This document shows, piece by piece, positions 34,403 through 45,061 of a DNA stretch of 64,000 bases. Origin of the DNA: Plotosus lineatus (Eukaryota; Chordata; Actinopteri; Siluriformes; Plotosidae); NCBI GenBank assembly GCA_024760905.1, contig CM045745.1, forward strand, positions 7,096,282 to 7,160,281, written 5' to 3'. Position numbers and translations under genes: made by a program. The notes below the pieces were generated by a model. The model was given only the letters and a program-made list of their open reading frames with translations. It ran no database searches and had not been told where the DNA came from. The stretch's first letter is position 1; each line of letters starts with the position of its first letter.

Positions 34403-34499
34403 AAATGGAGTTTCAATAGAAAGTCTTTGTCCTGTCCTTTTGTTATTTGCTCTACCAAAAAGTATTGAGCACTCTCCTACGGAAGGATCTACTCAGAAA

Positions 34500-34530
<31 letters not shown>

Positions 34531-35117
34531 CTTCACACAAGAATTAGGGTGTACTCCCACTAGGTACAGTTATCTTGTTTTGTACTAGATTTTACAGTGA
34601 CCTTGCATATTGCAACATAAATTTAATGCATTCTCTGAGTGCCTCTCTAGGTTAGAATTGTTTTGAGTGCAGTGACGCACCAGACTTTCACATTTATTGA
34701 TTGTGCAACAGTGATTTTAATCTACTCACTTGATAAAATAAGCCTGACAACCAGACCTGTTTTTATACAAATTCTCTTGAGTTGAAAAGTGCATCTCAGC
34801 TCAACCGAGTTAGTGATCTGACCAGTTGTGTACCGTACCTGATTACAACCACCTACTGCTTCAAGTACACAGTGGTCATACTAGTCAAATAAACAGGATT
34901 TTATTTATATGGGGCAATGCTGCAGGTCAGAATTTTATATTGGATAATAAGCCATGAGCCAAATCTACTGGAATTTTCGTGATTTCACTTGATTGTCTCT
35001 CTGCCTACTGAACTGATAGTCTGTTCTGTGTATTCTGTATTCAAGTCAGAGAATAAAAGGCTCTTGTTACTCATAAAGGCAGAAAATGCCTGACTGTGGT
35101 TAGTATTTCTAACTCTG

Positions 35118-35675
35118 GTCTCTGGCACATCAGCCTCATAGCGAGTGGCCTAGGGCAAGGCCGTAAACCCTAAATTGCACAATTTTGTATAAATAAAAAA
35201 AAAGCTAATTGTGAGTCGCTCTGGATAAGCGCGTCTACAAAATGCTGTGAATGTAATGCAATGCCTCGGTTCAATTCCCAGGCTTGATGCGTTTCTGTGC
35301 GGAGTTTGTATGTTCTCCCTGTGATTGTGCGGGTTTCCTTCAAAAGTCCAAAGATATGAACAATAGGCTAATTGTCTGTTCCAAATCACCCCTTAATGTG
35401 AATACTGTAAGCGTGTCAGCTCTGCGATGGCCCGTGGAGCTATTCAGGGAGTGCAGTGGTGTTTTAGTGGATCAGGCAAAGGGTTGCTAACCTGAAGGTC
35501 AGTGGCGCAATCACCACTGTTGGGCCTTTAACCCTGAATTGCTCAGTTGTATAAAAAAAAATGATAATTGTGAGTTGTTCTGGATAAGAGTGTATGCCAC
35601 CCTTGCCTGGAGTTGCTGAGATAGGTACCAGCCCCTGGGTCACCCTGTTTAGCATTAAGCAGCTCAGAAAATGAA
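35118..35675 (+). mobile_element. SINE B holding two SINE C insertions
   Basis: SINE B runs 35118-35147, 35266-35451 and 35597-35675. SINE C copies lie at 35148-35265 and 35452-35596; both end near CTGGATAAG.G.GT.T.C. Order of insertion follows from the interrupted B sequence. Confidence 0.75.
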
Positions 35676-35879
35676 TGTTTTTTGTCCCTATGTATGGAAA
35701 AATATTTGTCCCTGTCTGTGAGGACAGGATATCCTATAGAAAATCAAAAATATCACCTCAGAGCATCATTTTCCACTCTCAATGAGTGAACTTGGTGTTT
35801 TTAATAGAAGATATTGTGGCTTTCAATACATATTTTAAAATGTTTAAAATACCACCAACCTTATTTAACTACAGTAATA

Positions 35880-35880
<1 letters not shown>

Positions 35881-35934
<54 letters not shown>

Positions 35935-36058
35935 TTGTGTGTTGTGTGTATATGTGTGTGTTTGTGTTTTGTGTGTGGGGGTGTTGTGTGTATGTGTGGG
36001 TGTTGTGTGTATGTGTGGGTGTTGTGTGTATGTGTGTGTGTTGTGTGTATGTTGTTGT

Positions 36059-36095
<37 letters not shown>

Positions 36096-36231
36096 GTGTC
36101 TATGTGTGTGTTGTCTGTATGTGTCTGTCTGTTGTGTGTGTGTGTGGGGGTGTATGTGTGTGTGTGTTGTGTGTATGTGTGTGTGTGTGTTTTGTGTGTG
36201 GGGGTGGTGTGTGCATGTGTGTGTGTTGTGT

Positions 36232-36272
<41 letters not shown>

Positions 36273-36331
36273 TGTGTTGTGTGTGTGTGGGGGTGTTGTA
36301 TGTGTGTGTGTTGTGTGTATGTGTGGGTTGT

Positions 36332-36362
<31 letters not shown>

Positions 36363-36475
36363 GGGGTGTTGTGTGTATGTGTATGTGTGTGTGTGTGTGT
36401 GTGTGTGTTGTGTGGGGGTGTTGTGTGTGTGTGTGTGTTGTGTCTATGTGTGTGTTGTGTGTATGTATCTGTCTG

Positions 36476-36529
<54 letters not shown>

Positions 36530-36530
36530 C
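35881..36530. repeat. 650-bp TG-rich tract
   Basis: Almost pure (TG)n with TTG, TATG and GGGG interruptions. On the sdr16c5 strand it is (CA)n and starts about 25 bases after the exon 1 donor at 36553. Long potential Z-DNA tract. Long frames through it are meaningless. Confidence 0.97.
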
Positions 36531-36553
36531 CGCAGGCGGGCGCGTGTCCCTAC

Positions 36554-36874
36554 CCGGTCTGCTACTTTGTACACCTCCTGTCGGCTGCTACAGTCGCAGG
36601 TGTAGGCGTGCACTCGCGCGCCGTGAGTTTCTTTCACAAGTCGCGCGGTCTGCAGGTTTCCTTCTTCATTGATGTCCCAGAGCACGATGCGCGCACCGAA
36701 CCGCGCGAACTCCAGCGCTAAGAACCGGCCCAGTCCACTTCCAGCTCCGGTCAGCAGCACCAGCTCTCCTTCCACACTTTTCCTCCGCGCTGGGACAAAC
36801 AGCCGCAGAAGCGCCTCGAGATAAAAGAGCACCGACAGTCCGAGCACCTTCAGAGTCTCGAGCAAGAAGTTCAT
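36554..36874 (-). CDS. sdr16c5: sdr16c5 exon 1 (membrane anchor and cofactor site)
   Basis: Residues 1-107. The start ATG lies in CACCATGA, a good vertebrate context. Residues 1-27 are hydrophobic (MNFLLETLKVLGLSVLFYLE then ALLRLFV), the N-terminal membrane segment of SDR16C enzymes, followed by basic PARRK. TGAGSGLG at 42-49 is the Rossmann dinucleotide motif. Asp67 in LWDIN ends beta-strand 2, which in SDRs favours NAD over NADP. HAYTCDCS at 89-96 is typical of the subfamily. The exon ends GTAGCAGACCGG before donor GTAGGG. Only about 25 bases past the donor the DNA becomes a long CA/TG repeat, so a reading frame runs on for 230 His/Thr-rich codons; that extension is intronic. Confidence 0.93.
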
Positions 36875-37053
36875 GGTGCAGAAGAACGCAGTCCGGACTC
36901 GTGAGGCGAGTTGACAGTGACACCGCTGTCCACACAGGCAGTCCCGGTAGTTCCGGTCACGGCTCTTACCTCAGGGAGGAGCGCGCGGGGACTGAGGCGC
37001 TGCTCACATCCATTACCTCAGAGAGAGACAGAGACAGAGAGACACAGAGAGAG

Positions 37054-37086
<33 letters not shown>

Positions 37087-37150
37087 CGAACAACAGGAAA
37101 CAGGTGGCTTTTGGTCTATATAAATATATAAATATATATATAATCGAGTA
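36875..37150 (-). promoter_or_regulatory. sdr16c5: sdr16c5 5' flank
   Basis: GC-rich DNA with many CpG (36540-37015), then (GA)n at 37050-37086 and an AT-rich TATATTTATATA-like segment at 37118-37143. CTGAG/GTAAGA at about 36970 could be a donor of a 5' non-coding exon. Promoter position not determined. Confidence 0.35.
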
Positions 37151-37311
37151 CAAAGGTTGTTATTTGTGTAGTGGACTCGGTAACGGTGCAGGATGTGGAA
37201 GGCGTGGCCTCGTGTTAACTGTTTGTGCGCCAGACAGCAATCAGATGGAAAATGACAGCTGGAGACGCCCTTATCCAGATTTGTCATTCATACTATTGAG
37301 GGTGTGACAGT

Positions 37312-37541
37312 GATGGCCTCTTGGTAAAGGTGCTGGATCACTGATCCTAAGGTTGGGGGTTCAAATCCCACTCTCCACAGGTTATCAATGTCCTCCCAGT
37401 GCAGTTAACTGGGTTATCAAAGGCCGGCCATGTCTCTCACTGTCTGGCCTGGCGAGCTGTCCAGGGTGTACTCTGCCCTCTCGGCACCAGCCTTCCCATG
37501 ACCCTAATTAGGATTAAGCGGTTACAGAAAATGAACAGATG
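37312..37541 (+). mobile_element. SINE A2, internally deleted
   Basis: SINE A head to CTCACTGTCTGG, then directly CCTGGCGAGCTGTCCAGGGT and the B-type tail. Confidence 0.8.
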
Positions 37542-38027
37542 AACTATTGAGGGTCTTGCAACAGTGAAAATTGGTGGTACTGAGGCTTGAATCACCAACC
37601 TTCTGATCAATAACCCAGTGCTTGAACTACTGAGCACCCACTGCTGTTATAAAGATGATAAAACTATGTTATGGGCGGGGCGGGGCGGGGAGGGGAGGGG
37701 GGGGTAACAGATTGCAGAACTAGATTGCAGAACTAGAACTAGATTGCAGCTTGCAGAACTAATCATATCAATGCAAATATATTGGAAGGCGCTTTGAAAT
37801 GGCATAAAAGCGTCTATCCAGTTCAAATATGAAGGTAGTTATGGCGGTTTAAAATCAGAGAAACAAAACTTTTTGTGCTTAATTAATTGGATAAAGCACT
37901 GACTGGTGGAGTGAGCCCATGCTATCTGACCTTATGGGCACTCTGATGCATGCAGTGCCCTGTCTCACGTAAAACTAAGCTGAAATTCTAATGAGCCGAA
38001 TTGATCCCGGCCTTGGAACTATTGGGG

Positions 38028-38216
38028 GTAGTGGTGGCTTAGTGAATAAGGCAATGGATTGCTACTGTGAAGGTCAGTTGTTCAATCCCCTCCATCAGCA
38101 TTGTTGGGCCCTTGAGCAAGGCCCTTAACCCTCAATTTCTGAGGTGTATTAAAATAAAGATAACTGTAAATCACTCTGCATAAGAGTGTCTGCTAAGTGC
38201 TGTAAATGATTATTGT
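38028..38216 (+). mobile_element. SINE C, full length
   Basis: tRNA-like head with GTTCAATCCCC, then GGGCCCTTGAGCAAGGCCCT and tail TAAGAGTGTCTGCTAAGTGC, shared with the L2-like LINE end near 43010-43055. 37545-38027 before it is unrecognised. Confidence 0.85.
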
Positions 38217-38275
38217 AATTTTACTTTAGGACAATTTCTATAACCTCAAAAATATCTAGTAATAATAACATAATA

Positions 38276-39418
38276 CAGTGGTACCTCACAGGGGCAGTGG
38301 TGGTCTAGTGGTATAGGGCGCTGGATCGCTGATCCAAAGGTTGGGGGTTCGAGTTCCACTCTCCACAAGGGTGTCACTGTTGTCCCCCCAGTGCAGCTAA
38401 CTGGGTTATCAAAGGCGGGCCATGTCTGTCACTGTCTATGGTGAGAGGCATGTAAAAGAACCATTGTTGACTTTCGTAAAGAGTAGCTGCAAAGCCGTCA
38501 GCGTGTTTCTGTCCCTTGCTAAAAAGGGCTGTGACAGGAAGGGCATCTGACGTAAAAACCTCTGCCAAATCAAAACGTGCGAATCAGATGATTCGCTGTG
38601 GCGACTCCTGAGTGAAAGAGAAAAAGCCGAAAGGAAGACAGACAGACAGTAGTACCTCACCTTACGATAGTCCCAGCAAACGAAAAATTCAGGTTAGGAA
38701 AAACATTTTCCAAATTTTTTTGTCTCTGTATACGAAACAAGTTCTCCTTACCAAACGCGCCAAACGCGCCATTCAAACATTCAAACAATGCACAAGCTGC
38801 TCTCCCATCAATGACGTTCAAACATCCCGCCCCCGCTGGCCTCCCATTGGCTAGGAGAGATGATGCAGCGCCCTCCCATTGGATATCTCCCAACATCCCG
38901 CACCACTGGCCTCCCATTGGCTAGGAGAGATGACGCAGCTCCCTCCCATTGGCTATTATGGAGCTGCATCTCCCATAATGCTTTTCGTGTAAAAGACAGA
39001 GTTACTGTTGTTTCATGCTTTATTTCTTGACTCAAGATTTTAACCTTCCATAAACATTTGTAAGATTATAACTCTGCTAAGAAGACATGGTCAGCACACG
39101 CGCGCGCGCACACACACACACACACGCGCGCCTGTGTGATTCCCAGTACGAGTGAAAAGAAGAAGCGGGCTCGTGGCATGCGGATGAGTGATATCGCAAA
39201 GGAATATGACCAAACCCGTCTACCATCGGTACGATATTGAAGCAGAAGGAGGCCTTAAAAGGTATACTTTTATAATTTTTAAAGAGTTTAGGGTGTAATA
39301 TTGGGGGCCTTGGAATGAATCACACGTTTTACATGTAAAATGCGGTTCAATTTACGAAAAATCCAGGTTAAGAAAAAGGCTGTGGAACAGATTAATTTCG
39401 TAAGGTGAGGTCCCACTG
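38276..39418 (-). mobile_element. Tigger/pogo-like MITE family E, copy 5, with SINE inside
   Basis: Ends CAGTGGTACCTCAC and AAGGTGAGGTCCCACTG, TA outside both. Near 39155-39260 on the plus strand: KKRARGMRMSDIAKEY, then after a one-base shift PSTIGTILKQKEALK, a CENP-B/Tigger helix-turn-helix. This ties family E to pogo-type transposases. Confidence 0.88.
38290..38646 (+). mobile_element. SINE A1, full length, with target duplication
   Basis: Complete head, body and RTE-type tail (GTGGCGACTCCTGAGTG at about 38596, AAGCCGAAAGGAAGACAG at about 38623). CAGTGGTACCTCAC (38276-38289) and CAGTAGTACCTCAC (38647-38660) flank it. Inserted in the end of MITE E copy 5. Confidence 0.92.
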
Positions 39419-39597
39419 TATATTATGTAGCTCATGTGAAAGGTACGAATTTAGCTTGAACGGAGCACACTCTCATGGACCGCGGACAAACATACAGACG
39501 TGTTCCTGTGGATCAGCACATCATAAGTTAATAAAGAATCTGTGAATAAAATCATAGACTCAAGCATATAAACGAGCTCAACCTCCCCATTAAGACA

Positions 39598-39870
39598 ATG
39601 GCTGCCCAGTGGTAGGGTACTGGATTACTGATCCAAAAGGTTTTGTCACCAGGTTGTCAGTGCTGTTCCCCTGTGCAGCTCACTTTTCCTTTGCCAAACA
39701 TTTTTCTTGCGGGTTCGGGAATCAAACCAATGACCCTTCAGTCCCAAAAGCTGCTTCTCTCATCGTTAGGCTACGGCTGTTCCCAATGTTTTAAAGAAAC
39801 AATGTACCTATCAGGGGCGGTGGTGGCTCGGTAGTAGGGTGCCAGATTACTGATACTGATAATGTATAAA
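39598..39870. mobile_element. SINE A fragments
   Basis: Head fragments at 39598-39685 (+) and 39812-39850 (+), with an inverted tRNA-like piece at 39705-39785. Heavily decayed. 39870-40980 shows nothing else recognisable except a T-run at 40517-40532. Confidence 0.5.
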
Positions 39871-40984
39871 ATCATGCCACAGGATAAGAGCTTCAGTTAC
39901 TGTTCCCATTTATTCTGTGTGACTTGACATAAAAATTGACCAGATGGAATCCGAGGCTATCAAAAACTGAAACTGAATCCATCAGGCGCTCAGGGGCTGA
40001 CAGTAAGAGTCTTTACTCTAAATGTGCACAGCCTTTAACACGTACTTTATGGTTCTGATTCTATAACATTATCACAAGTTGATGCACTGTCCCACTCTCC
40101 TTTTCAGAAGTGAAAGAGGATCTCCTGTCCACAGTGCTTTTCAAGTCATTCCACAGTTTTCTTTTCTTTTAAGATAAGATCTTGCCTGTGACTGAGCCAT
40201 TACAGTACATCGATCCCTTTCTTCTGAAGCCTCACTTCACATTGATTTGTCTGTGCTATGGGTTGTTGTAGTGGTAGATAGTGATTTTCTATCTTTATCT
40301 TTAGCTGTCTATCAGAGATTTGCAGATTTTTGTGCCTAAACTGATTAGCGTTTGGTGTAATCAATGATTCTGATTAGAATTTTTATGGCTTAGATGCTGT
40401 CCCGGGGATGTGAGAGCTAAATAGTTCGCAGTGTCACCTCACCGGGAAAAGGTTTTCCTCTGGGTATGTCTGCTTTCACCCACAGTCCATTAAGTGAAGT
40501 GAAGTCAAGTAGTGCTTTTTTTTTTTTTTTTAAAGAAACCCCTCCCCTCCCCATTTGGTATAGTATACATTGAAAATTGAACTGTTTTGGACCCACAGTG
40601 TGATACACCAAGGGGTTAAATTTGTATTAATTAACTCGTATTTATGTATTAATCCTCAGTAATTGTTTTATCAGGTGATAATTAAGTAAAACCAAAAGCA
40701 TTTCCTTAATACGTACATAAATTCTCTGAGTTGTAGTCATGTATAAAAGTTTTAGTCACCCTAATTTTTTTAATACAAATGTTATACTTTTCCAGTAAAT
40801 TTAGTACAGTCAAGAAAATCGCCGGGTAATGGTCAGTATGTTTTTAAAAACTAAGCAGATGCTCCAAGATACTTTCCAGTCAATTTCCATATAATACTGG
40901 ATAAAATGTACTTTAAGATGTTTAAATCATTCATTAATAGCAGAATTTTTTAGAGTGCCGAAAAGGTATTTGTCATGAAGAAAA

Positions 40985-41375
40985 CCCATTGACTGGTTTA
41001 ATGTCACAGCCGTCCGTGACTGGGAGTCCAAGTGAGCTAATTCGCTAAGCTCTCACGGGAGGGAGGGACAGCATACACTCATTTCACTGTCACTCACAGC
41101 AATCACCAGCCAATTATGGGCGTCTTGTGAGCTCATTCATACGAGGGGGCAGATAGCGCTTTCACTCACTGTGTTAGACCGTCCCCAAATATGCATGGCT
41201 CTGCAGTTCGAAAAGAGGTGAGTGTCAAGTGCTTTGCATGTGTATGCTTTCGCTCCTCCCTGGTCGGTGGAGGTCATGTGATAGAGAAGGCCACACCTGA
41301 TGGGTGGGAGTTGGATTTGACTAAATTAGGAAGAAAATGGGGGAGCATCCAAAAAAAACCCCAAAAACATTGACT
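40985..41375 (+). mobile_element. SINE-like element I
   Basis: GGCAGATAGCGCTTTCACTC, GGTCGGTGGAGGTCATGTGA and a tail GGAAGAAAATGGGGGAGCA match wording of a fish SINE family known to me only by pattern. One copy. Confidence 0.4.
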
Positions 41376-41404
41376 TAACAAGAAAATATTCTAAAGTGTG
41401 CAAG

Positions 41405-41655
41405 TGAACTTGCGTGTTGGCCCTGCAATGCCCTAGCGACCTGTCCGGGGTGTACCCTGCCCTAGCTCATCGTTGGCTGTGAAGTATGGAGCACAGCTAT
41501 TATAGTTTACAGTTCAGCTTAGTTTATCCATTTATTCATTCATTTTCTGAACCGCTTAGTCCTAAACAGGACTGGTGCCCATCTCAACCGACTTTGGCCA
41601 AGGATGAGGTACACCCTGGACAGCATGCCAGGCCATAGCAGGGCCAACACAGTGT
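41405..41655. mobile_element. two SINE B tails in inverted arrangement
   Basis: Plus-strand tail at 41415-41480, minus-strand tail at 41530-41652 (TTTTCTGAACCGCTTAGTCC). Confidence 0.7.
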
Positions 41656-41769
41656 AGTTCATTAATGTAGAAATATTTACTTTCAAGCTCTTCAGTATGT
41701 TCATCAAGTCAGTTGCGATTGATCCAGTTTCCTGTGACCCAAAACAGGATAAGTGTTACGGATAATGTA

Positions 41770-43058
41770 TGAGTGAAAGTTTACTGTCCTCATCCTGTTC
41801 GACAATCAGCAACATTTGGCACAGCCAACCACAAGACTCTTTTGTCCACCCTGAGGAGTCTAGGAATTTGTGGTGTAGCATGGCAGTGATTTGCTTCCTA
41901 CCCAGAAAGCCGACTTTCCACTGGTGTTCCTCAGGGAATAGTTCTTGGTCCACTTCTGTTCTCTCTTTATACTAAGTCTCTTGGTGATGTCATATCCTCA
42001 CATGGGTTCTCATACCACTGCTATGCAAATGACACTCAACTTGTGCTCTCTTTTCCTCCCTCAGATACTTATGTTTCTGCCCGGATCTCTGCAGGTCTGG
42101 CAAGTATCTCCTCATAAATGGCAGCTCACCAGCTGAAGCTTAATCCCAGAAAGACTGAACTGCTGTTCATCACAACTGACTCATCCCCATAACAAGTTCT
42201 CGCCATCTCCTTGGACAGTGCTGTGAGCTCTCCTTCAGGCACTGCACAAATTTTTGGAGTAAGCATGGATAAGTGCCTTAAGTGCCTTCTCTTTTCATAT
42301 CATTAATCTTTCTTGATCACATTTATTTTCTTGAATAGCCGAAGGATTCGTCCATTTCTTTCCAGCAAGGCCACCCAGATACTTGTTCAATACCCTGTCA
42401 TCTCAAGACAAGATTATTGCAAGTCACTCCTGGCAGGTCTACCTTTGTGCCTTATTTGACCTCTGCAAATGATCCAGAATGCAGCTGCACAGCTTGCTTT
42501 CAACCTTCCCAAATTTTCCCAGACCACTCCAATGGCTTCCTGTAGCTGCTCGCATTTGATCTAAAACACTAACCCTTGCCTGCAAAGCCAAAAATGAACC
42601 TGCACCTTCCTACCTCAAAGTACTTATCACATCTCGCACTGCACCGCGTTCTCTCAGATCCTCCAGCACTGCGAGACCGATCTCTCCCTCTACCAAAGGA
42701 CAAGTGGAAAATGCATCTAAACTCTTCTCTGTTTTGGCAACAAGGTGGTGGAATAAACTTCCTCTGGTCGTCCAGACAGCTGCGTTACTGGGTATCTTCG
42801 AACAATGGCTGAGAAATTACCTTTTTCAGCAGTACTTGGATTAAGCACTATGCTTTACACACACGCACCACAAAAAAAAGGAAAACCCACACAACACCGA
42901 CACCTGCGTTTTACTGGCTCAATAACTAATAAATAATTACTCAGTAAGTGTTCTATCAAAATCAGTACAAGAATATATTCACTGATAAAGACTATAAGCA
43001 CTTCTATAAGACGCTCTAGATAAGTGTCTGCTAAATGCTGTATATGTAAATGTAAATC
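41770..43058 (+). mobile_element. L2-like LINE, 5'-truncated and decayed
   Basis: Plus-strand reverse-transcriptase remnants in several frames: [56 protein letters not shown]. The catalytic box reads YAND where active enzymes have YADD. Later pieces match the usual C-terminal part (LDYCNSLLAGLP-like at 42410-42445). Tail CTCTAGATAAGTGTCTGCTA at 43012-43031. Not functional. Confidence 0.82.
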
Positions 43059-43134
43059 TACTGTCATTATTTCTGGACAGGGAGTCTTTGAGTCTTTGAG
43101 TTTAATTCCATGTACAGTACTTGAGAATATGTAC

Positions 43135-43537
43135 AATGGTGTGAAAAAGTATTTGCCCCTTTCCTGATTCATTATGTTTTTGCATATTTGTCACACCTAA
43201 ATGTTTTAGAACATCAAGCAAATTGAAGTGGGCCAAACTTCCCCCACAGTGCTGTGAGACTCATTACAAACACTTGCTTGCAGTTATTGCTGCTAAGGGT
43301 GGCCCAACCAGTTATTAGGTTTAGGGGCAAACACTTCTTCCACACAGGGCCAAATAGGTTTAGATTTTTTCTCTCCGTTAATAATAAAAGCCTTCGTTTA
43401 AAAACTGCTTTTCACGTTTACTTGTGTTGTGTTTGTCTTATATTTTAATTTGTTTGATGACATGAAACATTTAGGTGTTACAAACATGCAAAAACTTAAT
43501 ATCAGGAAGGGGGATTTTTTTTTTTTTACATCACTGT
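43135..43537. mobile_element. Tc1/mariner MITE
   Basis: Left end GGTGTGAAAAAGTATTTGCC, right end GGCAAATAC-less but with CAAAAACTTAATATCAGGAA and ACATCACTGTA; the inner 60 bases of both ends match inversely (TGTTTTTGCATATTTGTCAC). Familiar fish terminus. Confidence 0.75.
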
Positions 43538-43879
43538 ACATCTACACAGTTTGCAGCCTTTAAATAGCACATGGCAAAGGGCTTTAAACTTGCTGTATAA
43601 GGCTATGCAATGTAGTCATTACTAGTGTTATGACATGGTATGGTGATGGGTATAATGGCGTACAAAGTCCTAGGTGACAATGCAAAAAATTTTTATGATT
43701 ACAGAAGTCAAAGGTGAAAGAGTTGTACCTGAGTTATAAAGCAGTATGTAGACTATAACCTGACCATTTCAGTTCACTGTGATAATACCTTGTATTTTAA
43801 GTTCTCATATACTGAACATAAATAAATAAATAAATAAATAAATAGATAAAAACACAGCCAGAAAATCCTGCATTCAAAC

Positions 43880-44095
43880 CCCATGGTCTTCATTTCAATA
43901 GCATTTCTATGTGGAGTTTGCATGTTCTTATGCTTGTGTGGGTTTCCTCCTACAGTCCAAAGACATGCACATTAAGAAATTTGGCTGTTCCTAATGGCTC
44001 CTAGGTGTGAATGTGATTGTGAATGGGTGTTCGTTTGAAAGGATCAGTGTCCTGGAGTGTATCCAGCCATAAAAATCCTATTAAAATGAATCAAT
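43880..44095 (+). mobile_element. SINE B, old
   Basis: TATGTGGAGTTTGCATGTTC, CCTACAGTCCAAAGACATGC, decayed tail. (AC)n at 44150-44190 follows. Confidence 0.7.
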
Positions 44096-44149
44096 GCTTT
44101 GACACTCCCCCCCCAATATTAGTGGGGGAAAGATGCAAATGAAGACGAT

Positions 44150-44194
<45 letters not shown>

Positions 44195-44507
44195 TGAAAG
44201 ACAAACTTTGCATTTCTTTCAGCAGTTCATTATTATCATTTTTCTCTATATTTGAAGGTATTTTCGTTTTCCCTTTAATAGAAATGTTAATATTCCCATA
44301 GAGAGTTTGTGAAGTGTACTAAAACCTTGTTATTCTGGGGTAGCCTCTTATATACAGTACACTTATGTTCAATCATTTGTGAATCAACTGTGTTATGAAC
44401 CCCAAGAAAGTTACATACAAACCTTTGAGCATCACCTGCAGATGGACCACATAGTTTAACCTACTAAAGTATTAGTTCACATATCAGTTACCAAAGGAAC
44501 ATATTAC

Positions 44508-44864
44508 TGTCTGTCTGTCTTCCTTTCGGCTTTTTCCCTTTTACTCGGGAGTCGCCACAGCGAATCATCTGATTCGCAAGTTTGATTTGGCAGAGGTTTT
44601 TAATGTCGGATGCCCTTCCTGTCACAACCCTTTTTAGCAAGGGACAGAAACACGCTGACGACTTTGCAGCTACTCTTTACGAAAGTCAGCAATGGTTCTT
44701 TTACATGCCTCATACCATAGACAGTGAGAGACATGGCCCGCCTTTGATGACCCAGTTGGCTGCACTGGGGGGGACAGTGACAACCCTGTGGAGAGTGGGA
44801 CTCAAACCCCCAACCTTTGGATCAGCGATCCAGCGCCCTATACCATTAGACCACCACTGCCCCT
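44508..44864 (-). mobile_element. SINE A1, full length, with 11-bp target duplication
   Basis: TGTCTGTCTGTCTTCCTTTC then CGGCTTTTTCCC tail, body, head. GAACATATTAC at 44497-44507 and 44865-44875. Confidence 0.92.
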
Positions 44865-45061
44865 GAACATATTACGTACTTGCATATTTTGTTATCGTCC
44901 TCTACACTATCACAGGATGGTTCAGACCAGATAACTGAAACTAGCCATCTAGAGAGATGAGCAGGACCATCATACATCTGACCTAAATTATCAACCATGC
45001 CAAAAGCTTTATCTTGGAGTTGGACCAGTGGGTGTGACCTAAATCAATATATCATAGGATC

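Larger units (their letters stand above)
34240..34441. mobile_element. 97-bp inverted repeat, Penelope-like terminal remnant
   Basis: Left arm 34240-34336 and right arm 34345-34441 match at 96 of 97 positions in inverse orientation, with an 8-base loop AGAAGAAT. (TA)n lies outside on both sides (34196-34232, 34505-34531). Each arm carries a hammerhead-ribozyme sequence. In Penelope-like retroelements such ribozymes sit in terminal repeats that may be direct or inverted (established knowledge); the assignment here is inference, and no reverse transcriptase or GIY-YIG coding sequence is present. Confidence 0.6.
17869..36874 (-). other. sdr16c5: sdr16c5 gene (epidermal retinol dehydrogenase 2), six coding exons
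   Basis: Complete coding gene on the minus strand: exons 36874-36554, 29106-28975, 28861-28762, 27713-27569, 21639-21514 and 17965-17869. They add up to 921 bases, 306 codons plus stop, close to the human length (about 309). All junctions are GT-AG and phases agree (0, 0, 1, 2, 2). SDR16C5/RDHE2 is a membrane-bound short-chain dehydrogenase that oxidises retinol to retinaldehyde with NAD+. The cofactor motif TGAGSGLG, the NNAG motif and the Ser/Tyr/Lys catalytic set are all present. Intron 1 is 7.4 kb and intron 4 is 5.9 kb, both TE-rich. Teleosts may have two paralogs; which one this is cannot be decided here. Confidence 0.93.

Noticed and set aside
35861..36553. Long His/Thr- or Cys/Val-rich open frames across the TG tract
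   Set aside because: They are translations of (TG)n/(CA)n. The minus-strand one begins as real sdr16c5 exon 1 but passes a splice donor and then reads intron.
38290..38360. Possible tRNA genes (A and B boxes at many SINE heads)
   Set aside because: Each is followed by a conserved non-tRNA body and tail and flanked by target duplications; the acceptor stem cannot close. They are SINE promoters, not tRNA genes.
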